DNA of 64,000 bases from Chryseobacterium rhizoplanae (GCF_900182655.1 NZ_FXTC01000002.1:558001-622000); one strand, 5' to 3'; shown: positions 8,861 through 17,132, counted from the stretch's first letter. Numbers and translations are program-made. The notes: generated by a model from the letters alone, not told the origin.

Positions 8861-10087
8861 ATGGAATATTATGAATTGTATGAAATTTTGAAAAGTCATT
8901 TTGATTCCGGAAAAGACAGGGTTGAACTCAAGGAATTGAATGTAACGATTGAATCTGTTCCTTTTGAATCGAAGGTTTCCGATCTGCTCTATGGTTCGGA
9001 ACATCAACATTGCAGTAAACATCAGCAATCACTGGAAATCAATGAAAAAGGTTATTTATTTTATGGTCAGCCTGTCGTAGACATCAAGGATTTCGATATT
9101 GAATGCAATAAAAGGTTTACCTATTATATCCTGAAAAATGCAGATATAGAAACCGCCAAAGGATGTATCTTTTTCTTTCATGGCCTGAACGAAAAGAAAT
9201 GGGACAAATATCTGCCTTGGGCATATGAACTTGCCCAGAGAACACAAAAAGCTGTTATTCTCTTTCCTATTGCTTTTCATATGGATCGTGCAGTACCCAT
9301 CTGGAGTGACCGCCATCACATGATGGAAGTGGTTCGTCTCAGGAAGAAAAAATATCCGGAAAATATGAATTTCTCCTATGTGAATGCTGCCATAAGCTCA
9401 AGACTGGAAGCCCATCCTCAAAGGATATTCTGGTCCGGACTGCAGACTTATTCTGATATTACTGAAGTGGTGAAAGACATTAAAAACAATAAAATAAAAG
9501 GAATTTCCCCGGAAGCAGATCTGGATTTATTTGGCTACTCTATTGGGTCTTTTCTTTCAATGATCATTAAAATGGCAGATCCCAACCATTACTTTACCCG
9601 GTCTAAAGTTTTCTGCTTTTGTGGAGGAATGACCATTGACCGCATGTTTCCGGTCTCCAAATACATCATGGATACGCAGGCTACTATTAAAATGCAGTCA
9701 GTCTTCACAGAGTTGCTGAGTTCTGATTTTAAGTCAGATACCCGTTTGAAACATTATCAGAATGAAGACCTTCATCCACAGGAAAGCTGGTTCAAAAAAA
9801 TGCTCCGCTACAATTATTTTCAAAAGGAAAGGGAAGAAAGAATTCATGAAATTCAGTCCCAGATAAAAGCGTATGTATTGGAAAAAGACAGTGTTGCCCC
9901 TCCAATAGAAGCGTTGAATACTTTACGTGGAGGCTACAGGAACATCAATGTAGAGGTGGAAATCAAAGATTTCCCGTTTGAATATTCCCATATGGTTCCG
10001 TTTCCTCTTGCTCACAAGCATAAGAAAGAAGTTACGGAAGCTTTTCACCAGTTTGTACAATCAGCCAGCAACTTTTATAACTCCTGA
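8861..10087 (+). CDS. Alpha/beta-hydrolase-fold protein (DUF6051-like)
   Basis: A 408-residue cytosolic protein. It has the hallmarks of an alpha/beta hydrolase: a strand followed by an oxyanion-hole-like HGLNEKKWDKYLPWA near residue 105, a nucleophile elbow GYSIGS at 225-230 (S227), and a late histidine in the segment EYSHMVPFPLAHKHK near 378-393. The large size and the inserted segment between strand and elbow resemble the Bacteroidota family DUF6051, an assignment made from memory. The substrate is unknown. It has no signal peptide, so an intracellular esterase or peptidase-like role is more likely than a secreted lipase. No terminator separates it clearly from the preceding unknown gene. 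Confidence 0.75.
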   Translation: MEYYELYEILKSHFDSGKDRVELKELNVTIESVPFESKVSDLLYGSEHQHCSKHQQSLEINEKGYLFYGQPVVDIKDFDIECNKRFTYYILKNADIETAKGCIFFFHGLNEKKWDKYLPWAYELAQRTQKAVILFPIAFHMDRAVPIWSDRHHMMEVVRLRKKKYPENMNFSYVNAAISSRLEAHPQRIFWSGLQTYSDITEVVKDIKNNKIKGISPEADLDLFGYSIGSFLSMIIKMADPNHYFTRSKVFCFCGGMTIDRMFPVSKYIMDTQATIKMQSVFTELLSSDFKSDTRLKHYQNEDLHPQESWFKKMLRYNYFQKEREERIHEIQSQIKAYVLEKDSVAPPIEALNTLRGGYRNINVEVEIKDFPFEYSHMVPFPLAHKHKKEVTEAFHQFVQSASNFYNS

Positions 10088-10199
10088 TTATTACTTTTTC
10101 AGGTATAGAAAAGGGAAAGGAACAGTTTAAAAATCAATAATATAAGATCCATGGTATTTGTTTTTGTATGATGGGGAAGTTAAAATCCTTCCTTGTTGA

Positions 10200-10943
10200 T
10201 CAACTGACCAGCCAATCTTTGAAATCTTTGACGCGGTCTCTGCTTACCGTAATTTCTTCCTCAGGCTGAAATTCCATATCCACTTTATAGTAAGGTGATG
10301 TATGGATATTTTTAATATAATCTGAACTGACAATAAACTGTCTGTTTACCCGGAAAAACTTTTTCTCATCCAGAACGTCTTCCAGCTCATCAAGCGTAAA
10401 ATCTGATGGATAGGTACGCTCTTCCGTCTGAAGATAAACGATTTTATTCTCACTGAAAAAACAGCTTATTTCCTGGGTTTGGATAATTTTAAGATTATAC
10501 CCGATTTTTACCAGTACTCTGGACAGCGTAGATTTCTCTTTTCTGATCAGCTGTTTGATATCCTGAGAACCATTTGTGTTGTTGGCAGGAATAAAGGATT
10601 TAAACTTCTCTATTGCGCCTTCCAGATCTTCATCAAGAATGGGTTTTAAAAGGTAATCGATGCTGTTCAGCTTAAAAGCTTTCAGGGTATACTGATCAAA
10701 AGCTGTGGTATAGATGATAAACCCTTTTGTCGGAATTTTTTCAAAGATGTCGAAAGACAACCCGTCACCTAAAACAATATCAGAAAATATCAGTTGCGGA
10801 TGTTCATTTTCAGAAAACCAGGCTACACCTTCTTCTACTGATTCTATTTTTGCAACGATCTCAATTTCAGGAAAATTATTCAGCATACGTTCTAACTTCC
10901 TTGAAGCAGGTTTTTCATCTTCTATAATGACAGTCTTGATCAT
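10200..10943 (-). CDS. LytTR-family response regulator
   Basis: A 247-residue two-domain regulator. The receiver domain (1-120) has the acidic pocket IIEDE, the phospho-acceptor D55 in LIFSDIVLG, and the conserved lysine in DYLLKP. The LytTR DNA-binding domain (about 145-245) contains KIGYNLKIIQTQEISCFFSENKIVYL, FFRVNRQFIVSS and YKVDMEF. It is the third gene of a unit led by two 2TM-domain proteins. It is the obvious partner of the LytS-type kinase 1.7 kb upstream. The repeated CCNTTCGGTA operators in this island are its most likely binding sites, because LytTR domains bind two direct repeats about 21 bp apart. Confidence 0.93.
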   Translation of the reverse strand: MIKTVIIEDEKPASRKLERMLNNFPEIEIVAKIESVEEGVAWFSENEHPQLIFSDIVLGDGLSFDIFEKIPTKGFIIYTTAFDQYTLKAFKLNSIDYLLKPILDEDLEGAIEKFKSFIPANNTNGSQDIKQLIRKEKSTLSRVLVKIGYNLKIIQTQEISCFFSENKIVYLQTEERTYPSDFTLDELEDVLDEKKFFRVNRQFIVSSDYIKNIHTSPYYKVDMEFQPEEEITVSRDRVKDFKDWLVS

Positions 10944-11003
10944 TGAGCTTTAATTTTGGTTTTTAGATTTTAGGAAATAAAGTTAGATAAAAGCGGGCAT
11001 ATT

Positions 11004-11279
11004 TTAATATTTTATCAACTTTTTCTCCTTCTCAAGCTCTTTTTCAATCATATTTCTTTCCCATTCGGAATCAAAAAGAAACAGTTTTACGGCTTTGATA
11101 AGGATAATAAATCCCCAGATCCCAAGGATGGTGTATCTGTCAAATAATCGAAAATTAATCATCTTTTCGCCAAAAATATCATCAGGAATGATAAGAACAG
11201 CAAAAATGGCAAATATAAAAATGCTTTTATAGAATTTTCTGATGTTCTTTGTTCTTTCGCTTGCAGTTTCGTAATCCAT
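11004..11279 (-). CDS. 2TM-domain protein
   Basis: A 91-residue protein with the layout of the 2TM domain (PF13239 type): a charged N-terminal amphipathic segment (ASERTKNIRKFYKS), two transmembrane helices (about 20-35 and 50-68), and a cytoplasmic tail rich in E and K. It is more diverged than the other three copies in this island. It lacks the GWGIG turn, having GIWGFI, and the terminal KIxELM motif is degenerate. It lies between the 98-residue 2TM gene and the LytTR regulator, 30 and 60 bases from each, and so belongs to one operon. It probably modulates or anchors the kinase system. Confidence 0.8.
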   Translation of the reverse strand: MDYETASERTKNIRKFYKSIFIFAIFAVLIIPDDIFGEKMINFRLFDRYTILGIWGFIILIKAVKLFLFDSEWERNMIEKELEKEKKLIKY

Positions 11280-11309
11280 GATCGTGTACGTTTTTTATTA
11301 TCAATATTA

Positions 11310-11606
11310 TTAGAATGTTTTTATTTTACTTTTTTCCTCTTTCTCCATCAGCTCTTTTATCTTTTTTTCTTCCCAGCTTTTTCCAATTCCGAATACGTTT
11401 ATTGCATGAAACGTAATTCCTATTCCCCAGCCCAGCATTGGCCATAAAAACCATAAGTATCCCGGAGCAGTCATAAGGTTCAGTATTGCCAGAAATGGAA
11501 TCACAATACAATAAGAAGTAAGATTTCCATAAAACTCTTTTAATTCTTTTACTCTTCTGGATGCCTTTCTGTAAGCGATCGTTTCTTTATTTGGTAAAAT
11601 TTCCAT
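11310..11606 (-). CDS. 2TM-domain protein, operon leader
   Basis: A 98-residue protein closely similar to the C-terminal extension of the neighbouring histidine kinase. Shared features are RxVKELKEFYGNL, SYC, a second helix ending GWGIGITFHAINVFGIG, and a final SWEEKKIKELMEKEEK. Two transmembrane helices lie at about 33-50 and 55-75. It is the first gene of the unit that ends in the LytTR regulator. It has its own promoter with the direct-repeat operator at 11688-11718, so it is expected to be induced together with the regulator. The molecular function of free 2TM proteins is not known; dimerisation with the kinase's own 2TM domain is a reasonable inference. Confidence 0.85.
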   Translation of the reverse strand: MEILPNKETIAYRKASRRVKELKEFYGNLTSYCIVIPFLAILNLMTAPGYLWFLWPMLGWGIGITFHAINVFGIGKSWEEKKIKELMEKEEKSKIKTF

Positions 11607-11647
11607 AATGTTTTGTTTTTAAAAGGTTAATTTGCTTTTTCTTGAGT

Positions 11648-11675
11648 CAAAGGTAGGTCAGGAAAAGGGCTCAAA
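11648..11675 (-). promoter_or_regulatory. Promoter of the 2TM-2TM-LytTR operon
   Basis: On the minus strand TTTG (11672-11675), a 16-bp spacer and TACCTTTG (11648-11655) match the Bacteroidota sigma consensus TTTG / TAnnTTTG. The start codon follows 42 bases downstream. Confidence 0.7.
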
Positions 11676-11687
11676 TCAATTTTATAT

Positions 11688-11718
11688 TACCGAATGGTAG
11701 ATTATGCTATCCGAATCG
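11688..11718 (-). promoter_or_regulatory. Predicted LytTR operator (direct repeat, 21-bp period), site 1
   Basis: Half-sites TACCGAATGG (11688-11697) and ATCCGAATCG (11709-11718) have their CCGAAT cores exactly 21 bp apart. The promoter-proximal half-site begins 33 bp from the upstream edge of the -7 box. The same geometry recurs at two other promoters of this island. Confidence 0.65.
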
Positions 11719-11731
11719 TAAAAACAGGTAA

Positions 11732-12301
11732 TTAATAGATAAACGGGATCAGTTTCTTTGTACTTTTTCTGTATTCAAGATACTCATCACCGAACTGTTC
11801 TACCAAAGCCTGCTCTTCGATCTTAATCCTGTAGGCAAAAGCCAGAAACGGAGGTACAAAAGCAAAGATTAAAGACAGCCAGTTATTGAGATACAAACCC
11901 AAACCAAGAGAGGTCAGCAGAGAAAAAGCATACGAAGGATGTCTCAGGTATTTATAGAACCCTTCCTTTTTGATTTTATGATCCTGTCTGATGGTAACAT
12001 CTACTGTAAAGTATTTTCCCAAAGATCTGATGATCATGTATCTGAAAATAATTCCGGTAAGAATGAGGAGTTCCCCAAGATAAAGAATCCAATTTCCGGC
12101 AGCAATTGTAAAATGAGTGTTATAAGAGATGAATATTGAACTCATGATAGAAAAAGGAATGGCAAGCCATAGAATATTCAAGGTTGATTTGTCTTTGTTC
12201 TTTTGATCTTCTTTACCGGATTTCAACATATTTTTGTAAAGAAATTCAGTGACAAACCAGGCACCCATTGAAATGTAGAACAAAGTTGATAAAGTATTCA
12301 T
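11732..12301 (-). CDS. Isoprenylcysteine carboxylmethyltransferase-like (ICMT/PEMT family) membrane protein
   Basis: A 189-residue integral membrane protein. The C-terminal half carries the family signature: KKEGFYKYLRHPSYAFSLLTSLG (about 112-134), then IKIEEQALVEQFGDEYLEYRKSTKKLIPFIY at the end, with the R-H-P and E-E motifs that bind SAM in ICMT enzymes. Four or five hydrophobic helices precede and separate them. In bacteria the substrates are usually unknown small molecules, lipids or quinones. It follows the kinase and a 2TM gene on the same strand (52-base gap) and probably shares their transcript. This raises the question of whether it modifies a membrane signal for the system. Confidence 0.85.
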   Translation of the reverse strand: MNTLSTLFYISMGAWFVTEFLYKNMLKSGKEDQKNKDKSTLNILWLAIPFSIMSSIFISYNTHFTIAAGNWILYLGELLILTGIIFRYMIIRSLGKYFTVDVTIRQDHKIKKEGFYKYLRHPSYAFSLLTSLGLGLYLNNWLSLIFAFVPPFLAFAYRIKIEEQALVEQFGDEYLEYRKSTKKLIPFIY

Positions 12302-12353
12302 TTTTAATGAGTTTTTAAAGTTAAAGTGTTTTGACTAAAAATTTGTAATCCCC

Positions 12354-12659
12354 TTACTGATCTTTCTGTTTATCCATCAGTTCTTTAATCTTATGATCTT
12401 CCCATTTCCTGACAAAATTAGCCCGAGGCAGAAAAACCGTAACAGCGTGTGCTGCAAGTCCTATTCCCCAGAAAGTGGCGGTAAAAAAGTTTTTAAACTG
12501 AAAATAACTTTCACCAGGTTTCAGGTTCATACAATTATAGACCACGATCATGGCATTCACCGCGATATAAGCGAATAAATGCGCGTAAAAACCCCGTAAT
12601 CTTTCCACCTGTCTTCTGGCACGCTGATATTCAATATCATTTTCGTCAAATCTTTCCAT
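12354..12659 (-). CDS. 2TM-domain protein
   Basis: A 101-residue protein. It starts with the usual charged segment (YQRARRQVERLRGFYAHL), has two hydrophobic helices (about 27-45 and 62-80 including TATFWGIGLAAHAVTVF), and ends with the characteristic KWEDHKIKELMDKQK. A longer loop between the helices distinguishes it from the kinase-fused copy. It starts four bases after the kinase stop codon, which indicates coupled expression. The role is inferred to be a membrane partner of the kinase. Confidence 0.85.
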   Translation of the reverse strand: MERFDENDIEYQRARRQVERLRGFYAHLFAYIAVNAMIVVYNCMNLKPGESYFQFKNFFTATFWGIGLAAHAVTVFLPRANFVRKWEDHKIKELMDKQKDQ

Positions 12660-12663
12660 CGCT

Positions 12664-13977
12664 TTATTTTTTTTGTTTGTTCATAATTTCACGAATCTTC
12701 TTTTCCTGCCATGATTCTCCTACTCCAAACACCTGAAATGCATGGGAAGCAACCCCAATTCCCCAACCCAGTACCGGAAACCAGAACCAGTGTGTTCTGC
12801 TGCTCGTAAAAAGGTTGATAAAGATTAGAAAAGAACATACCGTACAATAAGAGATCAGGTTTTTATAAAATCCTTTAATTTCTTTTACTCTCTTCTGTGC
12901 TCTTTTGTAAGCTTCAGACTCATCTTCAGGTTCCGAGCTGGCAATATGAGGCTTAGCTAATAGCATCGGAAGTTTTACTTTAAAATGATCCTCTGACTTT
13001 TCTATAAATACATTTCGATCCGTAAGCAGAGAATAACGCTGTACAATATTCGATAGCCCAATTCCTGAGCTCTCTTTGATCTGTTCTCTTACCTGTAAAT
13101 TATTTTCAATACAAAGTATGTTTCCGGCTGAAAAAATTTTTATAACCAAAGGTTTTGATGACGTAGCAAAATTATGTTTGATACAGTTTTCCAACAGCAG
13201 CTGCAAAGCCAGCGGAACCACATATTTCTGGTAATCTTCCTCGGCAACATCAAATGTAAAATCTACGCTGTCTTCAAACCTCGTTTTCAAAAGGTCACAA
13301 TAGGTTCTGGCAAATTCTATCTCATCTTCCACCGTTACCAGCTCTTTATCTTTCTGTTCAAGTACATAACGGTAAATCTTTGACATTGAAGCGGTAAACT
13401 TCTGAGCCTGACGAGGATTTTCATCAATCAGTGAGCTTAGAACATTCAGAGAATTGAAAAGGAAATGAGGGTCCAGCTGGTTCTTTAAACTTTCAAACTG
13501 GGCATTTGCTGATTTCGCGATAAGCTTCTGCTCTACCACTTCTTTTCTGGAAGTCTTTTTAAGCTCTTCCATAAAGCCTTTTGCATGAAGGAAAGCAGAG
13601 ATCAGAAGAGCAATATTGATCATGAACCAATTGGTTACGCCATATTTTGAAGAGAAAAATTCTTGTATGGTAGCCGTTTTCTGAATCACGACATAGTTCA
13701 TATAATTACAGAAATAGACCAGAATAAAGTTCCCGATGATGATAGAAATAATACTTAATACCGCTCTCGTCCGGGTAGCTTCGGACCATGGGAATTTTCT
13801 GTTGAGAAATTCATTGATAAATCCGTTTCCAAATCCCAGCACAAAAGAATACATGGTTGAAAGAAGCAGCGTGATCAGAAAAGTACTGAATGTCTTTTCA
13901 TCATTAAAAAACAAAAAGAAAAACAAAGTGGTTCCTAATGACGTCCAAAGTAATATTTTAAAGTATTTATGCTTCAT
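12664..13977 (-). CDS. LytS-type sensor histidine kinase with C-terminal 2TM domain
   Basis: A 437-residue membrane kinase. Four hydrophobic helices occupy about residues 1-125. The HisKA_7TM/LytS-type kinase core (PF06580) follows, with the phospho-accepting H171 in LDPHFLFNSLN, the N-box LLLENCIKHN near 265 and the G-box GIGLSNI near 310. Residues 355-437 form a second membrane module, a complete 2TM domain ending SWQEKKIREIMNKQKK, which is homologous to the free 2TM proteins next to it. An open frame continues to an ATG at 14022. That codon overlaps the -33 box of a near-consensus promoter, so 13977 is the better start. The kinase should phosphorylate the LytTR regulator at 10.2 kb. Confidence 0.92.
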   Translation of the reverse strand: MKHKYFKILLWTSLGTTLFFFLFFNDEKTFSTFLITLLLSTMYSFVLGFGNGFINEFLNRKFPWSEATRTRAVLSIISIIIGNFILVYFCNYMNYVVIQKTATIQEFFSSKYGVTNWFMINIALLISAFLHAKGFMEELKKTSRKEVVEQKLIAKSANAQFESLKNQLDPHFLFNSLNVLSSLIDENPRQAQKFTASMSKIYRYVLEQKDKELVTVEDEIEFARTYCDLLKTRFEDSVDFTFDVAEEDYQKYVVPLALQLLLENCIKHNFATSSKPLVIKIFSAGNILCIENNLQVREQIKESSGIGLSNIVQRYSLLTDRNVFIEKSEDHFKVKLPMLLAKPHIASSEPEDESEAYKRAQKRVKEIKGFYKNLISYCTVCSFLIFINLFTSSRTHWFWFPVLGWGIGVASHAFQVFGVGESWQEKKIREIMNKQKK

Positions 13978-13994
13978 GATCTGTTTTCTTGACT

Positions 13995-14023
13995 CAAAAT
14001 TAGTTTTTATTAAAGGTATCAAA
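13995..14023 (-). promoter_or_regulatory. Promoter of the kinase-2TM-ICMT operon
   Basis: On the minus strand TTTG (14020-14023), a 17-bp spacer and TAATTTTG (13995-14002) form a perfect match to the flavobacterial consensus. The chosen start codon lies 18 bases downstream of the -7 box. Confidence 0.8.
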
Positions 14024-14033
14024 AATTAATTTT

Positions 14034-14064
14034 TACCGAAGGGCAGATTTTCTTTCCTGAATGG
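14034..14064 (-). promoter_or_regulatory. Predicted LytTR operator, site 2 (kinase operon)
   Basis: Half-sites TACCGAAGGG (14034-14043) and TCCTGAATGG (14055-14064) lie 21 bp apart. The proximal one is 32 bp upstream of the -7 box edge. It implies autoregulation of the two-component system. Confidence 0.65.
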
Positions 14065-14068
14065 TATT

Positions 14069-14099
14069 AAAAAAACCTTCACGAATGAAGGTTTTTTTA
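14069..14099 (-). terminator. Terminator of the TonB receptor / TPR-like unit
   Basis: A stem AAAAACCTTC / GAAGGTTTTT with loop ACGAAT and a T tract reads in either direction. It separates the receptor unit from the kinase promoter. Confidence 0.85.
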
Positions 14100-14119
14100 T
14101 TTGTAAAGTAGAGAAAGCA

Positions 14120-14779
14120 CTATTTCGCTTTTTCTGCCTGAAGACTTAGGAAATAATCGGCTTCACCTCTTCCCCAGTTAGGATCTAAACCTGTTTTAGG
14201 TTTGTAGGTCTTAAATTTTGCCTGTGCATCTTTGAACATTTCCAATCCTTTGGTTTTACTTCCTCCGTACTGCTCTGGAGTAAAATAAACGTCTTCTGCT
14301 TTGATAAGGGCAATTCTTGGATTTGCCGGCTCTAATTTTTCTGCAGTATTAAGTTCTTCAGCAGCTCTGGCACCGTCTGTCATATACCGTTGTGCCGGAT
14401 TTACCATCATTCTCAGGGAATAAGACATTTTTCTTAACAGGTGAATTTCTGCATTGTCTGCTCCGGCAAGATTCTGTGCCATTGACAGTTGTTTCTCAGC
14501 CTGATCTGCAATAGCATCCAGTTCCTGCATTTTTCCGTCTCTCATCAAGGTTCTTCCTTTCTGGATATAAGAAAATGCCGCATAGTATGCCGGAAGCCAT
14601 TTTGTGCTTTCCTTGCTTCCAATTCTCTGGAAATCATTGGCCAGGGCCTGGAAATCTTCCGATGTTTTGCAGACTTCTATTCTTCCGATTTTTTCAGCCA
14701 TTATTTTGTCATAATCTGCCTGTGCAAAAGCGGTTAAACTTACAAAAGCTAAAGCAAAGCTTAAAAGGTATTTTTTCAT
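14120..14779 (-). CDS. Secreted TPR-like protein, partner of the TonB receptor
   Basis: A 219-residue protein with a signal peptide (hydrophobic residues 4-18, cleavage near AFA-Q). The mature part is helical and alanine-rich, with helix pairs spaced like degenerate TPRs (KWLPAYYAAFSYIQKGR, DAIADQAEKQLSMAQNLAGADNAEIHLLRK, GARAAEELNTAEKLEPANPRIALIKA). It should be periplasmic. It starts 50 bases after the TonB receptor stop and ends before a terminator, so it belongs to the same predicted LytTR-controlled unit. Its job is not known; a scaffold role near the receptor is an inference from context. Confidence 0.75.
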   Translation of the reverse strand: MKKYLLSFALAFVSLTAFAQADYDKIMAEKIGRIEVCKTSEDFQALANDFQRIGSKESTKWLPAYYAAFSYIQKGRTLMRDGKMQELDAIADQAEKQLSMAQNLAGADNAEIHLLRKMSYSLRMMVNPAQRYMTDGARAAEELNTAEKLEPANPRIALIKAEDVYFTPEQYGGSKTKGLEMFKDAQAKFKTYKPKTGLDPNWGRGEADYFLSLQAEKAK

Positions 14780-14829
14780 GATATCAAATTTTAAAAGTTA
14801 GTTTATTTGTTTGTTCTAAGATATGTTTT

Positions 14830-17076
14830 TTATAAATTATTATTGATGGCATCATCCGTCTTATCTACTCCGAAGCTTATAAATGCCCCAATGAACACAA
14901 AAGTATTGACTGGCGGAACGATGGCAGAACTTCTGGATCCATCTGCAGAGAAGTTATAGCCGTATACATTCTTTGATCCTAAAATATTGCTGACACTCAA
15001 TACGAACACCGGAAAAGCTTTCGCATCTTTTTTACCGATGTTGGGCAGATAATTGATACTGAAATTCAAAGCGTTATAATCTTTTAACCTTCCTTCCTTT
15101 CTTGTATAATTCACTGCTTTTCCATTCTCAAACGTAGAGACAATGTCATAATAAGGACGTCCTTTGGCATAGGTATACGATAAGTTTACCCCAAGCTTCC
15201 ATTCCGGAATAAATCTTTTTGCCACTGCAGAAAGGGTATGTTCAGCGGCAAAACTTGGCTGCAGGCTTATCGGATAATTAAGAAAATCTCTTTTAGAATC
15301 CAGGTAGGAGTAGCTGATCCAGTAATCAATATTTTCAAATGTTTTTTTATTATCTCTCCAGAAAAACTCCACTCCTTTTGCATATCCGTATCCATTATTG
15401 TTTAATGCGGATTGAGTCTGCTGATTTTGCTCTTTATCCTGGTTAATATTAAATGTTTTAATCAGCTGATCATATTTTTTATAAAACGCTTCAAAACGTA
15501 ATGTTCTCCCTTCCGAGGCTCTCTGAACCTGAAAAATATAATGCTGAGACTGCTGAAAACCAAGATTTGCAGGACCATTGATATATTTACTTTCCGGATT
15601 CTGATAAAAGAGACCATACGCTAAGGAAGTGGTCCAGTCTTTTGCCAGACGATAGGCGATCGCAAAACGAGGGGCAATATTATTCTTTCCTAAAAAAGAA
15701 GAATGTTCTGCTCTTACTCCTATTTTCGCTGATAGGGCATTGCTGAATCCCAGATCTGTTTCAAGAAAAGCAGAAGAGATCAAATCTTTATAATGTTTCT
15801 GTACTGCTTCAAAATTCAGGTTTTCATCCGTATTATTCAACTCAAATCCTCCCCTCAGAGCACTGATTCTGTTGATCTTTCTTTCAAGAACTGCTTTGAA
15901 GTTCAAATAGTTTCCGTCCGTAAGAAGCTGGCTTCTGTTGGATTCAATATCATTGGTTTCTGTAGAAAAATGAAGATCAGATCTGTTGTAAGAGTAAGAA
16001 CCTCCAACATTCAAAAGATATGTTCCAAATTTCTGTTTAAAAGACAGGTTATGAAATGTATTTTTACCATTAAGCTTTACCAGGCTGAAATCATATTTAG
16101 GTTCAAGGCTTTCTGACCTTACCCCCATTTTATTGGAGTTGAACATCCCGTAATATTTGAAAAAGCCTCCTGATTTTGTTTTAAATCTGAAATTCAGGTC
16201 TCCGTTAAAACCTTGTGGCGCTTCAACAAAATCTGTATTAAAATTAAAAACTTTCTGCATCAGGCTTAAGAGTGAATACCCTGCTGTAGCGCCGTAGGAA
16301 TAGTTTTTATTATCGGATAACTTCTGAAAGCCGGCATTCAGGAAAATAGGTGAAACGCCTAAACTGTAAGTGCTCTCATCCGGAAGATCAACACTTTCCA
16401 GCATCAAAGCTCCTGAAAGGGCCTGTCCGTACAATGCAGAATATCCGCCGCTTGAAAATATATTCCCTTTGAAGAGAGAGGTATTGAACTGATCTCTTCC
16501 TGCAATTCCCGGAACAGAATTTGAAAAATAATTGTTGATAAGACTTCCGTCCATAAAAATTTTAGATTCCGTACCTGTTCCCCCTCTGATAAAAAGACCT
16601 TCAGTCCCACCTACTTTCTGTACACCCGGAAGATAGGTTAAAGCCGAAGAAATCTGCCCGTCTGCTCCTGCTGTGGTATAAATATCAATTGGTGAAAGCA
16701 GCGCTGTTGCCCTTTTCTTATCACTTGCTTCAATGGAGCCTGCAGAAACTACAACTGCATCAATCTCGCTGATCTGTTCTTTAAGATCTACATTCAAAGA
16801 AATTTCCTGATTTTCAATAGAAACTGTTCTTTCTACATTCTCATATTTCGGATGGGTAAACGTTATTGTATGTGCTCCTTTTTCTGAAGTTTCAAAAGAA
16901 AAATTACCCTGGGCATCTGTGGTTGTTCCGTCATAGGTGTCTTTCAGAGTGACATTTACTTCACTTACTCCTTTGTTTTTAAAGGAAACTTTTCCTGAGA
17001 TCTTCACCTGAGAATATCCCATTATGGAAGCCATCAGGAAGATAAGAACCAGTATGTTTTGTCTTTGTGTTTTCAT
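14830..17076 (-). CDS. TonB-dependent receptor with carboxypeptidase-regulatory-like N-terminus
   Basis: A 748-residue outer-membrane transporter. A signal peptide (1-22) is followed by a carboxypeptidase regulatory-like beta-sandwich (about 24-100). Then comes a plug domain (about 110-225) with IDAVVVSAGS, LTYLPGVQKVGGTEGLFIRGG and GYSALYGQALSGALMLES. The rest is a long beta-barrel ending in a family-typical aromatic strand region. No SusD partner is adjacent, so it is not a SusCD polysaccharide system. An iron, cofactor or small-ligand substrate is more likely. The promoter carries the clearest copy of the LytTR-type direct-repeat operator and a poor -33 box, which predicts activator-dependent expression. 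Confidence 0.92.
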   Translation of the reverse strand: MKTQRQNILVLIFLMASIMGYSQVKISGKVSFKNKGVSEVNVTLKDTYDGTTTDAQGNFSFETSEKGAHTITFTHPKYENVERTVSIENQEISLNVDLKEQISEIDAVVVSAGSIEASDKKRATALLSPIDIYTTAGADGQISSALTYLPGVQKVGGTEGLFIRGGTGTESKIFMDGSLINNYFSNSVPGIAGRDQFNTSLFKGNIFSSGGYSALYGQALSGALMLESVDLPDESTYSLGVSPIFLNAGFQKLSDNKNYSYGATAGYSLLSLMQKVFNFNTDFVEAPQGFNGDLNFRFKTKSGGFFKYYGMFNSNKMGVRSESLEPKYDFSLVKLNGKNTFHNLSFKQKFGTYLLNVGGSYSYNRSDLHFSTETNDIESNRSQLLTDGNYLNFKAVLERKINRISALRGGFELNNTDENLNFEAVQKHYKDLISSAFLETDLGFSNALSAKIGVRAEHSSFLGKNNIAPRFAIAYRLAKDWTTSLAYGLFYQNPESKYINGPANLGFQQSQHYIFQVQRASEGRTLRFEAFYKKYDQLIKTFNINQDKEQNQQTQSALNNNGYGYAKGVEFFWRDNKKTFENIDYWISYSYLDSKRDFLNYPISLQPSFAAEHTLSAVAKRFIPEWKLGVNLSYTYAKGRPYYDIVSTFENGKAVNYTRKEGRLKDYNALNFSINYLPNIGKKDAKAFPVFVLSVSNILGSKNVYGYNFSADGSRSSAIVPPVNTFVFIGAFISFGVDKTDDAINNNL

Positions 17077-17092
17077 TTTTTTTTTTCTGGGT

Positions 17093-17121
17093 CAAAAATA
17101 GGATGAGAAATGCCTTCCCGT
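17093..17121 (-). promoter_or_regulatory. Promoter of the TonB receptor
   Basis: On the minus strand TATTTTTG (17093-17100) matches the -7 box. The 17-bp-spaced -33 position (17118-17121) reads ACGG instead of TTTG. The lost -33 box next to a perfect direct-repeat operator is what an activator-dependent promoter would look like. Confidence 0.6.
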
Positions 17122-17132
17122 AAAAAAATTGT

